A stretch of DNA of 36,697 nt from positions 1-36,697 of the forward strand of contig JAJDJB010000016.1 of assembly GCA_030266985.1 (NCBI GenBank), written 5' to 3'. The position numbers were made by a program, and so were the translations under genes. The stretch's first letter is position 1, and the number at the start of each line of letters is the position of its first letter. Shown piece by piece: positions 1-8,246 of this stretch. Source of the stretch: Synergistaceae bacterium OttesenSCG-928-D05. GTDB lineage: Bacteria > Synergistota > Synergistia > Synergistales > Synergistaceae. Below the pieces are notes generated by a model. The model was not told the origin of the DNA. It worked only from the letters and a program-made list of their open reading frames with translations, and made no database searches.

Positions 1-99
1 CGTCGAACGAAAACTTGGCGTGCGAGTTTTCAAAATTCATACACCGGTTTGAATTTCTTCGTAAAATACAAATCCGCGTTTTTCTGTTTGACGAAAAAT

Positions 100-137
100 A
101 AAAGGAGCTCGTTTTTACGCGGCTCCTTTTTGTTTGT
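100..137. terminator. Rho-independent terminator, probably bidirectional
   Basis: A 9-bp stem (AAAAGGAGC / GCTCCTTTT) with a 13-nt loop is followed by a T-rich tail on the plus strand. The reverse strand also has T-runs after the stem. It lies 3' of the reverse-strand cupin gene and 3' of whatever enters from the left edge. Confidence 0.75.
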
Positions 138-218
138 TCATTGATTAATTTTTTTTGGCGAATGGAATACGGGCCAGTGCTTTGTGATCCGGCTCGTTTG
201 CCAAGCGCTGAAAAATTG

Positions 219-560
219 TTATTTTTTTGCGATCGCAGCCGCGAGGATCAGAGGTTTTCCTCCGGTGTTTTCAAGACCATGAGAATTTCCTTTGCGGCAG
301 AGGAAAACGTCGCCGGGCTTTGCCGGCACGCGTTCGTTTTCTTCTATATAAATACCCTCTCCGGAGAGCACGATATAAACTTCTTCGTCCTCCGCATGCT
401 GGTGGTAACCAATTGTTGCGCCAGGCTCCATTTCAATGCGCGTTGCCATCTGGAACGCACCCGCCTTGTCTGGAATTGGAACGTAATATACCTCTGCCGC
501 GCCTTTTCCCGTTCCGCCTAACGATGCTTTTCTTTCCGGCCTGTCTGTGTTTTTTAGCAT
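219..560 (-). CDS. Small single-domain cupin protein
   Basis: A 113-residue protein that is almost entirely one cupin_2 beta barrel. The first cupin motif is visible as GYHQH followed by EEVYIVLSGEG, giving the His-x-His and Glu metal ligands. The second motif is PGDVF followed about eight residues later by the final His (GNSHGLENTG). Such proteins bind a metal ion and act as small isomerases, dioxygenases or sensors, and the substrate cannot be told from sequence. The ATG has AAGGAG about 10 nt upstream. No signal peptide is present, so it should be cytoplasmic. It is transcribed alone, divergent from the secreted protease, and the hairpin at 100-137 is its likely terminator. Confidence 0.85.
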   Translation of the reverse strand: MLKNTDRPERKASLGGTGKGAAEVYYVPIPDKAGAFQMATRIEMEPGATIGYHQHAEDEEVYIVLSGEGIYIEENERVPAKPGDVFLCRKGNSHGLENTGGKPLILAAAIAKK

Positions 561-634
561 TCAGCAACACTCCTTCTCTGATTTTTTTCAGCGTCTGTTA
601 TATTTTAACCCGCAGTGAGCAAAATGATAAGCGT

Positions 635-659
635 GATATAGGTCAATAAAAATCAAACG
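635..659. repeat. Shared 25-nt upstream motif, copy 1
   Basis: This stretch matches positions 11771-11795 in 21 of 25 bases, in the same orientation. Both copies lie in A/T-rich intergenic DNA, 155 and 128 nt upstream of plus-strand genes. The common core is ATAGGT, then AATAAAA, then CAAACG. The function is unknown. Confidence 0.5.
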
Positions 660-814
660 TTAATAACTCTTTTCATGGCCTTAGATTGGCCTGTTTCCTT
701 ATTTTTTACATTTGGTAAAGCAAAATATCAGACACTCCGAGGTAAAATAGTGAATATTACATCTGCCTTTATGTAGTCTTGTGGCTAAAAACAGAAACGG
801 AGAGGAGAATAATT

Positions 815-2563
815 TTGAAATTGATAAAAAAAGTAATGATGGTCATTTTATGCACGATGGTTTTGGCACCGCTTTGGGGTGCCCCTTTGTTGGCGCAGGA
901 ATTAGAGCCTTCTATTAAAAGAGCTCCGCTCAATCCCGCATATCAGAAATTCATTAAAGCGCGCGAAAAAGAGGAAGTCACGCCATTTGCCCTGGGCGCC
1001 GAGACACGGTTCACCGGATATATTCCGTCAAAAATCGATTGGTCTCATCTTAAGAACGCACAAATATCCCTGCCGGGAGATGTCGCAGCAAGCAACAGTT
1101 TTACTGTACAAAGCGAGACATTGCCTGCGCGCTACGACGTGCGCGCCGATTATGTGACGGAGGTCAAAAACCAAGAGCCATTTGGCAATTGCTGGACCTA
1201 TGCTGCGATGGCGGCGATGGAGTCGAATTTAATCAAAAAATCTTTTGCGGATCAGACGATAGATCTTTCGGAATGGTATCTGACGTATTACGCATATAAC
1301 GATGAATCGGACGCGCTGCCCGGTTTTCCGCTTCAGGGCCGCGATCCTTATTACGATCAAGGCGGAACGGACTGGATTGCCGCTGCAATTTTGACGCGAG
1401 GTACGGGACCGCTCTATGAGGGTGATGCGCCTACACCGACGGCAGCAAAAGACGTATATGAACCGCAGGTGATGCCGCAGCGTTTCAAAGTAAAAAATGT
1501 TCTCTACCTTGGATACGCGGGTAGTGACGAACAGCCGCTTAAGGACGAGCGCACGGATCTTGTGAAAAAAGCGCTGATGCAATATGGCGCGCTTAGTCTC
1601 GGCATTTATCAGGTAGCGCCGGATGCCTATGCGTTGAATCCAGATACTGCCGCATATTTCTATAACGATGATGATGCGGAGAATGCCAACCATGCCGTGA
1701 CGATTGTCGGATGGGATGACGATTACGCGGTTGATAATTTCGGCGGTCATTATGTCATTAGGAATCAGGCGGGCGAAATTGTGGATGAAGGCGATCGCGA
1801 GGTCCCCGACGAACCGGGCGCATGGATTGTGCGCAATAGCTGGGGCGATGATTGGGGCGATGGCGGTTATTATTACGTCTCTTATGAAGAGGCTTCTATT
1901 TATGACGGAATCGCATACGACGTTGTTGCGGCGGCAGAGGGTGAAATGATTTATCAGCACGACCCCCTGGGATTGGACGCTTTCATCAACGTTGACGGCG
2001 AGAAAGGCGACGGCGAAGGGCCAGCGACGACCGCGTATTTTGCGAATGTTTTTAAGGCCGAACGGAACGAACGAATTCATTCCATTGCATTCTATACGCC
2101 AATGCCTTCTACAGCGTACGAAGTCCAAATATATAGCGGAGTGGACGATATGGGGCCGACTTCCGGGAAGCAGGTCGCCTCGTTCACGGGGACACTGTCT
2201 GTTCCCGGATATAACACAATCGACCTGCCGCGCGGCATTCTCATAAGAGATGGAGAAACGTTCTCGGTTGCCGTTAGGGTTACGATGGATTACGAATACC
2301 CGATCCCGGCCGGAGACGGTGCGGACGACGAGCGGAATAAAAGCTGGATTTCGGAAGACGGAAAAACATGGATCGATCTTTCCTCCCTTGCAGGGGGAGA
2401 AGATGCGGACGATGGCGATCCGCTTCCGGTCGTCTGCCTGAAGGTCTTTGGCACAGACGCAACGGCGCATCACAGCTCAAACTGCAGTGCCGTTTCACCA
2501 ACGCTTATTTTCTTTGCGGCGCTGATTCCTCTGGCGCTTCTTCGCAGGAAGAGAGAGGAATGA
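815..2563 (+). CDS. Secreted papain-family (C1) cysteine protease with Synergist-CTERM anchor
   Basis: The start is TTG at 815, because AGAGGAG lies 7 nt upstream and a good signal peptide follows (KLIKK, then a hydrophobic stretch ending near LLAQE). The 582-residue product has a C1A peptidase domain at about residues 110-375. Its oxyanion Gln and nucleophile Cys126 are in KNQEPFGNCWTYAAM, the catalytic His293 is in NHAVTIVGW, and Asn341 is in VRNSWGDDWG. A beta-rich region from about 390 to 545 resembles the lectin-like domain that follows C1 peptidases in several anaerobes. The C-terminus (SSNCSAVS, a hydrophobic helix, then LRRKREE) matches the layout of the Synergist-CTERM sorting signal. 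It probably acts at the cell surface on peptides. It is monocistronic, with a terminator at 2608-2640. Confidence 0.92.
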   Translation: MKLIKKVMMVILCTMVLAPLWGAPLLAQELEPSIKRAPLNPAYQKFIKAREKEEVTPFALGAETRFTGYIPSKIDWSHLKNAQISLPGDVAASNSFTVQSETLPARYDVRADYVTEVKNQEPFGNCWTYAAMAAMESNLIKKSFADQTIDLSEWYLTYYAYNDESDALPGFPLQGRDPYYDQGGTDWIAAAILTRGTGPLYEGDAPTPTAAKDVYEPQVMPQRFKVKNVLYLGYAGSDEQPLKDERTDLVKKALMQYGALSLGIYQVAPDAYALNPDTAAYFYNDDDAENANHAVTIVGWDDDYAVDNFGGHYVIRNQAGEIVDEGDREVPDEPGAWIVRNSWGDDWGDGGYYYVSYEEASIYDGIAYDVVAAAEGEMIYQHDPLGLDAFINVDGEKGDGEGPATTAYFANVFKAERNERIHSIAFYTPMPSTAYEVQIYSGVDDMGPTSGKQVASFTGTLSVPGYNTIDLPRGILIRDGETFSVAVRVTMDYEYPIPAGDGADDERNKSWISEDGKTWIDLSSLAGGEDADDGDPLPVVCLKVFGTDATAHHSSNCSAVSPTLIFFAALIPLALLRRKREE

Positions 2564-2607
2564 TTAATAAATAAGTTAAGAAAAGTGACGACTTGAAATA
2601 TATGCTG

Positions 2608-2640
2608 GCAGGCGCTCGAAACATGGGCGCCTGCTTTTTC
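2608..2640 (+). terminator. Rho-independent terminator of the C1 protease gene
   Basis: The stem is GCAGGCGC / GCGCCTGC with an 11-nt loop and is followed by five T residues. It lies 45 nt after the protease stop codon. Confidence 0.85.
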
Positions 2641-3010
2641 AGTTTCTTATCACTTCTGCCTAAGCGGCGATTTTAATTGCTTTAGCCGTCGTGAATCAAC
2701 ACTCTTCTGTGTAGAAAAGCATGGGAACGCCGTCCGCGCGTATTGCCCAGGGTGTCCTTTGGCGCTTTCTACGGGCAAAAAAGGGCATTAAAAAGAGATA
2801 GAAGAAATTGATTTTTACTGATCATTAAATATGCTCTTTGATGTGCAGGAAGGTTATCTACGCTCCATTGAATCGCCAGAGGTAAACTTCCCCGGTTGAG
2901 TGCGCGCAAAGAATGACTTTCCAACGTATAATTTTGTAACAACAAGAGCACAAAGCAAGAAAAGCAAACAAGTCTGAAACGGGAAAAAAACCGTGCAAAG
3001 GTTTTTCAGG
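2641..3010. other. Intergenic region without a convincing gene
   Basis: About 370 nt between the protease terminator and the DUF362 gene. Reading frames here are short and lack ribosome binding sites. A TATAAT hexamer at 2927-2932 is a candidate -10 for the DUF362 gene, but no good -35 lies at the usual distance. A 30-codon reverse-strand frame at 2696-2788 has a protein-like tail but no Shine-Dalgarno sequence. Confidence 0.5.
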
Positions 3011-3025
3011 AGGAGGAAGCGTAAA

Positions 3026-4165
3026 TTGGAAAAAGCAAAGGTCTTTTTTACAAATTTTCGAACGACGCCCGAGGCCACGATCCTGCAAAAGATGGATCGC
3101 TTGATGCGCAAAGCGGGAATCGAGACGATCGACTTCAAAAAGCAATTTGCTGCAATCAAGATGCACTTGGGTGAACCTGGAAATCTTGCGTACCTTCGGC
3201 CAAATTATGCGAAGGTTGTCGCCGATCTGATCAAAGAGCTTGGAGGCAAACCCTTTTTGACCGACAGCAACACGCTATATGTCGGCCGCAGGAAAGACGC
3301 ACTTGAGCATATGGACGCCGCCTACGAAAATGGTTTCAACCCGTTCTGTACTGGCTGCCATGTCGTGATCGCCGACGGACTCAAGGGCTCCGACGAAGTG
3401 CTCGTACCCGTCCGCGGCGGCGAATATATTAAAGAGGCAAGAATTGGCCGCGCGATTATGGACGCGGATATTCTGATCTCGCTCTCGCATTTCAAGGGAC
3501 ATGAACTAACCGGTTTTGGCGGCGCCGTCAAAAATATCGGCATGGGGGCAGGGTCGCGCGCCGGTAAAATGGATATGCACAGCGATGGGGCCCCGCGGAT
3601 TCGCGAAAAAAAATGTGTCGGCTGCGGCCGCTGCGTCAAAAACTGTGCGCAGAGCGCAATCAGGCTTGACCTTTCCATCAAAAAGGCATTTATTGAAGAA
3701 AAGCTTTGCGTCGGCTGTGGTCGCTGCATCGCGATTTGTCCCTTCGATGCGATTAATGCCGGCTCCTCTTCCGCGAACGACCTGCTTTGCAAAAAAATGG
3801 CCGAATATACAAAAGCTGTGCTCGACGGCAGGCCGCATTTCCACGTGAGCATAGTGACGGATGTGTCTCCTTTCTGCGACTGCCATATAGAAAACGACGC
3901 TCCGATAGTTCCGAACGTAGGGATATTTGCCTCGTTTGACCCGGTTGCGCTGGACCAGGCCTGCGCGGACGCCGTTATGCGCGCGCCCGCACTTTCGGGC
4001 ACGGCGCTTTCCGACAAACAAGGCGCGGGGAAAATATGCGGACATGGCTGTTCAGAAGAAGACCATTTTCATATCATGCATCCCGATACGCACTGGCAGA
4101 CGACGCTTGAGCATTGTGAAAAACTTGGACTAGGCACAAGGCATTACGAACAAATCGAGCTGTAG
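3026..4165 (+). CDS. DUF362 family protein with two 4Fe-4S clusters
   Basis: TTG at 3026 is the start, with AGGAGGAAG 7 nt upstream; the 379-residue protein then begins EKAKVFFTNF. The N-terminal half and the C-terminal part form the DUF362 fold, seen for example in IKMHLGEPGN, DILISLSHFKGHELTGFGG and FDPVALDQACAD. A bacterial ferredoxin insert carries two CxxCxxCxxxC motifs, Cys197/200/203/207 and Cys228/231/234/238 followed by P. DUF362 ferredoxin-like proteins are widespread in anaerobes and are presumed soluble electron carriers, but their partner is not established. The gene is transcribed alone; its 3' end faces the DUF2188 gene across a long palindrome. Confidence 0.9.
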   Translation: MEKAKVFFTNFRTTPEATILQKMDRLMRKAGIETIDFKKQFAAIKMHLGEPGNLAYLRPNYAKVVADLIKELGGKPFLTDSNTLYVGRRKDALEHMDAAYENGFNPFCTGCHVVIADGLKGSDEVLVPVRGGEYIKEARIGRAIMDADILISLSHFKGHELTGFGGAVKNIGMGAGSRAGKMDMHSDGAPRIREKKCVGCGRCVKNCAQSAIRLDLSIKKAFIEEKLCVGCGRCIAICPFDAINAGSSSANDLLCKKMAEYTKAVLDGRPHFHVSIVTDVSPFCDCHIENDAPIVPNVGIFASFDPVALDQACADAVMRAPALSGTALSDKQGAGKICGHGCSEEDHFHIMHPDTHWQTTLEHCEKLGLGTRHYEQIEL

Positions 4166-4198
4166 TTTTGGATTGCCAAAAAAAATAAAGATTGAACA

Positions 4199-4237
4199 AT
4201 CGCACAAGCCGGAGGCAATGCCTCCGGCTTGTGCGAT
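4199..4237. repeat. Perfect 19-bp inverted repeat, single-base centre
   Basis: ATCGCACAAGCCGGAGGCA is followed by one A and then its exact reverse complement. It sits between two convergent genes, 34 nt after the DUF362 stop. There is no T-run on the plus strand, but on the reverse strand the hairpin is followed within about 12 nt by an eight-T run. It could terminate reverse transcription or be an extragenic palindrome. Confidence 0.8.
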
Positions 4238-4395
4238 CTGAGAAAGGGTGTTATAGAGGAAGTCGACTTATGGTGTATTTGAATCGTTTCCGCAGCGTTC
4301 TTTCCGTTGTCTTTAGCTGCCTTGCGGCGGATTACGAATTCAGTCTTTTCTCTTTTCTCCCTGCGGCGTATTTGCCTTTTATATTCGACAAGTCG

Positions 4396-4629
4396 TTATG
4401 CTTGAAAGCAAACGCGCGCCGAAGGAAACTCTTTTTCCGCAATGTGTTGGTGCTGTCCGTCTTTTGAAAAAATAACGAGCTCCTTTTTATCGAGATCGCA
4501 AAGCGCTCTTGCACGTCTCTCCGCTTCCGCTTTTGTGCCGCAGTGCAAAAGGACACTGCCGCTTTCCATATGCTTAAGGTCCCATCCGCCGTGCACGTTA
4601 TGCACCAAATAATATTTATTGCCTTCCAT
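4396..4629 (-). CDS. DUF2188 domain protein
   Basis: A 77-residue protein whose body matches the DUF2188 pattern: a YYLVHNVHGGWDLK strand, then HCGTKAEAERRARALCDLDKKELVIFSKDGQ. This is a small alpha/beta fold found in many bacteria with no known function. The ATG has AAGGAG 6-8 nt upstream. The product has no signal peptide. Its upstream region (4630-4760) contains repeats that may be regulatory. Confidence 0.8.
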   Translation of the reverse strand: MEGNKYYLVHNVHGGWDLKHMESGSVLLHCGTKAEAERRARALCDLDKKELVIFSKDGQHQHIAEKEFPSARVCFQA

Positions 4630-4678
4630 GTTGCTTCTCCTTTTCCGCGGTGCCCTGCGCCAAAAGTACAGATCCCCG

Positions 4679-4756
4679 GAACGACTTACATTTCCTAATG
4701 TTTACTAAGTTTACTATACTGTATAGACGAATTATATGAAAGGCAGAACGACTTAC
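4679..4756. promoter_or_regulatory. Putative promoter/operator region of the DUF2188 gene
   Basis: An 11-nt direct repeat, GAACGACTTAC, occurs at 4679-4689 and 4746-4756. Between them lies the palindrome CTATACTGTATAG at 4714-4726. On the reverse strand a TATAAT hexamer occupies 4731-4736, so the palindrome would overlap the transcription start. The -35 is poor, so the assignment is tentative. Confidence 0.35.
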
Positions 4757-4863
4757 TTATATATCAGTGTTTTTACTAGTAGCTGTTATGTCTTTGCATG
4801 GAAAACGTAGGAGGAAATCAAGAAATAAGTGTTTTATGCAGAAAATGGCGCATGAAATTGCGG

Positions 4864-4886
4864 AAAAGGCGGAGAGCCCGCCTTTA
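4864..4886 (-). terminator. Hairpin 3' of the ECF S-component gene
   Basis: The arms AAAGGCGG / CCGCCTTT flank a 5-nt loop and lie just after the reverse-strand stop at 4890. On the reverse strand the stem is followed by a short T-run (TTTTCC), so this is probably a weak terminator. Confidence 0.5.
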
Positions 4887-4889
4887 GAA

Positions 4890-5399
4890 CTATGGCCGCG
4901 CTTTTTCTTTCAGATCGGGGAAACGTAAAAGCAGCGTCTTTAGAAAAGCCGCAGACAGCATCAATCCCAAGCCGCCCTGCAGCGTATCGCCGATGAACTC
5001 GACCGGCATGACGGCCGCGCCATAGAGCAAGCCCGCCGTCAGCGTATAACCGACCGCCATGACCAGAACACCGGCAGCCGCTGCCAAAAAATCGCGCCGT
5101 CCGCCTTTTCCGTCCGCGATTGCGCCGATGATATAGCCTTCCGCTCCGTGAATCACGAGGCTGAAAGGCGCCCAGAGCGCCGCGCCAAGCAGGATGTCCG
5201 CGATTGCCGACGAAACGGCGCCGATAAACGCGCCGCTGCGTTTGCCGGTGAGGATTGCGGAAGTAATGATCACGACCTCGCCCAAATGGAAGTAAACGTT
5301 GCCGCCCGGTCCGGGGATTCTAAAAACGGCAATGGCAAGAACCCCGAGCGCAGAAAGCAGCCCGATTTTTGCGATTTGTTTTGACTGGCCCAGTTCCAT
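4890..5399 (-). CDS. ECF transporter S component, candidate vitamin B6 uptake
   Basis: A 169-residue, very hydrophobic protein with about five or six membrane helices. It has the N-terminal cytoplasmic lead (GQSKQIAKIGLLSALGVLAIA) and small-residue-rich first helix that S components use to dock on EcfT. The GAFIGAVSSAIADILLG segment is typical of vitamin-type S components. Such proteins capture a vitamin and work with a shared EcfA/A'/T module, none of which is in this window. The gene is divergent from a MocR/PdxR-type regulator, so a B6 vitamer is the most likely substrate (inference). A GAGAGG site precedes the ATG, and TATAAT at 5440-5445 on the reverse strand is the likely -10. A thiamin-type or hydroxymethylpyrimidine substrate is also possible. 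Confidence 0.8.
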   Translation of the reverse strand: MELGQSKQIAKIGLLSALGVLAIAVFRIPGPGGNVYFHLGEVVIITSAILTGKRSGAFIGAVSSAIADILLGAALWAPFSLVIHGAEGYIIGAIADGKGGRRDFLAAAAGVLVMAVGYTLTAGLLYGAAVMPVEFIGDTLQGGLGLMLSAAFLKTLLLRFPDLKEKARP

Positions 5400-5439
5400 G
5401 ATCGTACCTCTCTTGACAGTTTATAAGAACGCACCTAAG

Positions 5440-5497
5440 ATTATAGAAATAAGTGGTATTTATGAAAGAGCCACTTTTTGAAAAAATAATAATACCA
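5440..5497. promoter_or_regulatory. Divergent promoter region with inverted repeats (candidate MocR operator)
   Basis: The reverse strand carries TATAAT at 5440-5445 with a weak -35 (CTTTCA, 17 nt away), which suits an activated promoter. Two nested inverted repeats lie upstream of it: AAGTGG (5451-5456) with CCACTT (5471-5476), and TGGTATT (5454-5460) with AATACCA (5491-5497). MocR regulators commonly bind such repeated sites between divergent genes. Confidence 0.45.
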
Positions 5498-5507
5498 GGA
5501 GATAAAA

Positions 5508-6926
5508 ATGCTGCTTCCCACAATTGGCCAGACGAACGAAAAAACGCTTTACGAGCAAATTTATCTTCACTACAGAGGACAAATCGAAACGGGCGAGATT
5601 TCCGCGCATGAAAAGCTGCCGTCGCGCCGTAGGCTTGCGCAGGAACTGCGAGTCAGCGGGACAACGATAGACGCGGCGTACGCGCAGCTTCTCGCGGAAG
5701 GCTATATTTACGCGAAGAAAAAAAGCGGTTACTATGCGGCGGCGCTTGATACGCCGGCTACAGTGGAGTCACGCCTGATTCCAGCGGCCGCAAAGGATGT
5801 GATGGAACGCGAATATCCGTTCGAGTTACGTACAAACCTTGTTGATATGGAAAAATTTCCGTTTTCCACCTGGGCGAAACTTATGCGGCAAAGTCTGACA
5901 GAAGACGCGGAACAGCTTCTGACACCGATGGATTCGCAGGGGGATATTGGACTGCGCATCGAAATTCTGAAATATCTTGAAAAATATCGGGGCATAAAGG
6001 CGAACGCGGAGCAGGTTGTCATCGGCGCCGGGTCCGAATTTTTGCTTTCACTGCTTGTGCAGCTTTTGGGCCGGGAGCACGGCTATGCGGTCGAAGACCC
6101 CGGCTATGCAAAAACGGCGAAGATCCTTGCCGCAAACGGCGCGTCGGTGTACGGTATCCCGATGGACAGAGAAGGGATGTCGCTTGCCGCGCTTTCAAAA
6201 AGCAGTGCAAAGATTGCGCACGTGACGCCGTCGCACCATTTTCCTCTGGGGATCGTTACGCCCGTTGCCCGGCGCTCGGCATTGCTGCAATGGGCCTACG
6301 CAGAGGGCGGGCGTTATATTATAGAAGACGATTACGACAGCGAGTTTCGCTTTTCCGGACGCCCGGTGCCCGCGATGCAGTCCATGGACCGGCACGGCAG
6401 GGTTATTTACATGAATACTTTCACGAAAACACTTGCGCCATCCATGCGTATCAGCTATGCGATTCTGCCGCCCGATTTGCTCACGCTTTACCAGCGGAAA
6501 CTCTCCTTTTATTCCTGCAGCGTGCCGAAGTTCGACCAGTTTACACTGCGCCGGTTTTTACAGGGTGGATATTTTGACAGACACTTGAATCGCATGAAAA
6601 GCCTTTATCGTTCGCGCCGTGACCTTTTCATCGAAACACTCTGTGCCGGAGCGGAGGGAAAAATCTGCGCAGGCGGCCAGGAGAGCGGTCCGCATTTGGT
6701 CGTCACGGTAAATAATGGTATGGACGAAGGTGCTCTCGTAACGGCCGCGAAAAATAAAGGCGTGCTTGTCTACGGGATATCGGAATTTTACAGGAACGCG
6801 CAAAAAGCGCTGAAATCCACGGTAGTGCTTGGATACACAGGAATCAGTGAAGCGGACCTTATAACGGCGGCGAATCTCCTCTCAGAAGCATGGTTCGGCG
6901 GGATGCGGAGTGCGCGGCAGTCTTGA
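5508..6926 (+). CDS. MocR/PdxR-type GntR-family regulator with aminotransferase domain
   Basis: The 472-residue protein has a GntR winged helix at about residues 12-80 (LYEQIYLHYRGQI, LPSRRRLAQELRVSGTTI, YAQLLAEGYIYAKKKSGYY). A class I aminotransferase-like domain follows to the end. The PLP-binding lysine is Lys307 in NTFTKTLAPSMRISY, and the upstream EDDYDSEFRF motif is characteristic of the MocR subfamily. These proteins sense PLP or an amino-acid adduct of it and control B6 or amino-acid genes. AGGAG precedes the ATG. The divergent ECF S component is the obvious target. Other MocR members (GabR, TauR, EnuR-like) regulate amino-acid catabolism, so the PdxR role is not proven. Confidence 0.88.
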   Translation: MLLPTIGQTNEKTLYEQIYLHYRGQIETGEISAHEKLPSRRRLAQELRVSGTTIDAAYAQLLAEGYIYAKKKSGYYAAALDTPATVESRLIPAAAKDVMEREYPFELRTNLVDMEKFPFSTWAKLMRQSLTEDAEQLLTPMDSQGDIGLRIEILKYLEKYRGIKANAEQVVIGAGSEFLLSLLVQLLGREHGYAVEDPGYAKTAKILAANGASVYGIPMDREGMSLAALSKSSAKIAHVTPSHHFPLGIVTPVARRSALLQWAYAEGGRYIIEDDYDSEFRFSGRPVPAMQSMDRHGRVIYMNTFTKTLAPSMRISYAILPPDLLTLYQRKLSFYSCSVPKFDQFTLRRFLQGGYFDRHLNRMKSLYRSRRDLFIETLCAGAEGKICAGGQESGPHLVVTVNNGMDEGALVTAAKNKGVLVYGISEFYRNAQKALKSTVVLGYTGISEADLITAANLLSEAWFGGMRSARQS

Positions 6927-6950
6927 ATATAGAGACGGGCGGCGTATAAT
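6923..6950 (+). promoter_or_regulatory. Probable lysA promoter
   Basis: TTGAAT (6923-6928) and TATAAT (6945-6950) are separated by 16 nt. The -35 overlaps the stop codon of the MocR gene, so lysA can be transcribed independently of it. Confidence 0.6.
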
Positions 6951-6981
6951 AAGCGTGCAGAAGAACACGGAGGCGAAGATC

Positions 6982-8226
6982 ATGAAGCAGCCCTTTGTAT
7001 CGAAAGAAAAATTGGTAGAGATTATCGAAAAATATCCCACGCCTTTTCACCTCTACGACGAAAAAGGAATTCGCGAAAACGCGCGGCGAATGAACGACGC
7101 GTTTGCCTGGAACGATGGCTTTAAAGAATATTTCGCGGTGAAAGCGACGCCAAATCCCTCTATATTAAAAATCCTGAAAGAAGAAGGATGCGGCGTAGAT
7201 TGCTCAAGCCTCACAGAACTCATGATGGCGGAGGAAGCTGGCTTTTCCGGTCGCGAAATCATGTTTTCCTCCAATGTGACGCCTGCGGAAGAATTTATTT
7301 ACGCAAAAAAATTGGGCGCGGTCATCAACCTCGACGATTTTTCGCACATCGATTATTTGGCAAAATATGCGGGTATTCCTGAAACCATCTGCCTGCGTTA
7401 CAATCCCGGCGGCGATTTTCGAATCCATAACCGGATCATGGATAAACCGAGCGACGCGAAATTCGGCATGACCAAGGCGCAGCTGCGCGAAGGTTTTGTG
7501 AAACTGCAGGCGCTTGGCGCAAAGGAATTTGGACTGCACGCGTTTCTTGCCAGCAATACGCTGACGAGCGAATACTATCCGACGCTTGCGAGAAAACTAT
7601 TCGAAACGGCGATCTGGCTGCGAGAGGAAACGGGCGTTAGCGTGCGCTTCATCAACTTGAGCGGCGGCATCGGAATTCCTTACAAGCCGGACGAAACACC
7701 GAACGACATCATCGAAATCGGACGGCTTGTGAAAGAGGCGTACGAAGCGACACTCGTTCCCGCGGGCATGGGTGATGTCGCGATCTACACGGAGCTGGGG
7801 CGCTTTATGCTCGGGCCGTATGGCTGTTTGGTCGCGAAGGTTGTGCATAAAAAAGAGACGTATAAAAACTATCTCGGCCTTGACGCGTGCGCGGTGAACC
7901 TGATGCGGCCGGCAATGTACGGCGCTTACCACCACATTACCGTTGCCGGGAAGGAAAACGAGCCGGAAACGCATATCTATGACGTAACGGGAGCGCTCTG
8001 CGAAAACAACGATAAATTTGCCGTCGATCGAAAGCTGCCTGCGACGGAAATTGGCGATCTTGTCGTAATCCATGACACGGGCGCGCATGGTTTTTCCATG
8101 GGCTATAATTACAATGGCAAGCTGCGCTCTGCGGAACTGCTGTTGTGCGAAGATGGGAACGTCAAACTGATTCGTCGCGCCGAAACCCCCGAAGATTATT
8201 TCCGGACTTTAAGAGAGATCGAATAA
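6982..8226 (+). CDS. lysA: Diaminopimelate decarboxylase
   Basis: The enzyme decarboxylates meso-diaminopimelate to L-lysine, the last step of lysine synthesis. The ATG at 6982 is chosen because GGAGGCG lies 7 nt upstream; the product is 414 residues. It has the alanine-racemase-fold barrel with the PLP lysine at Lys54 in YFAVKATPNP. The phosphate-binding glycine loop is NLSGGIGIPY, and the substrate-side Cys340 is in GALCENNDKF. The C-terminal beta domain has HDTGAHGFSMGYNYNG. Related group III decarboxylases for ornithine or carboxynorspermidine are possible, but the YNYNGKLRSAELL ending fits LysA. It is followed by a strong terminator and appears monocistronic. Confidence 0.88.
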   Translation: MKQPFVSKEKLVEIIEKYPTPFHLYDEKGIRENARRMNDAFAWNDGFKEYFAVKATPNPSILKILKEEGCGVDCSSLTELMMAEEAGFSGREIMFSSNVTPAEEFIYAKKLGAVINLDDFSHIDYLAKYAGIPETICLRYNPGGDFRIHNRIMDKPSDAKFGMTKAQLREGFVKLQALGAKEFGLHAFLASNTLTSEYYPTLARKLFETAIWLREETGVSVRFINLSGGIGIPYKPDETPNDIIEIGRLVKEAYEATLVPAGMGDVAIYTELGRFMLGPYGCLVAKVVHKKETYKNYLGLDACAVNLMRPAMYGAYHHITVAGKENEPETHIYDVTGALCENNDKFAVDRKLPATEIGDLVVIHDTGAHGFSMGYNYNGKLRSAELLLCEDGNVKLIRRAETPEDYFRTLREIE

Positions 8227-8246
8227 GAAAATATAATTCAAAAATG

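Noticed and set aside
1229-2473. A 414-codon reverse-strand open frame opposite the C1 protease
   Set aside because: It is antisense to a gene with an intact catalytic triad and sorting signal, has no ribosome binding site, and its translation shows no domain.
2696-2788. A 30-codon reverse-strand frame ending WAIRADGVPMLFYTEEC
   Set aside because: The tail looks protein-like and could be a gene remnant, but there is no ribosome binding site, no promoter and no family I recognise.
4192-4467. A 91-codon plus-strand frame after the DUF362 gene
   Set aside because: It runs through the long palindrome and into the antisense of the DUF2188 gene, without a Shine-Dalgarno sequence.
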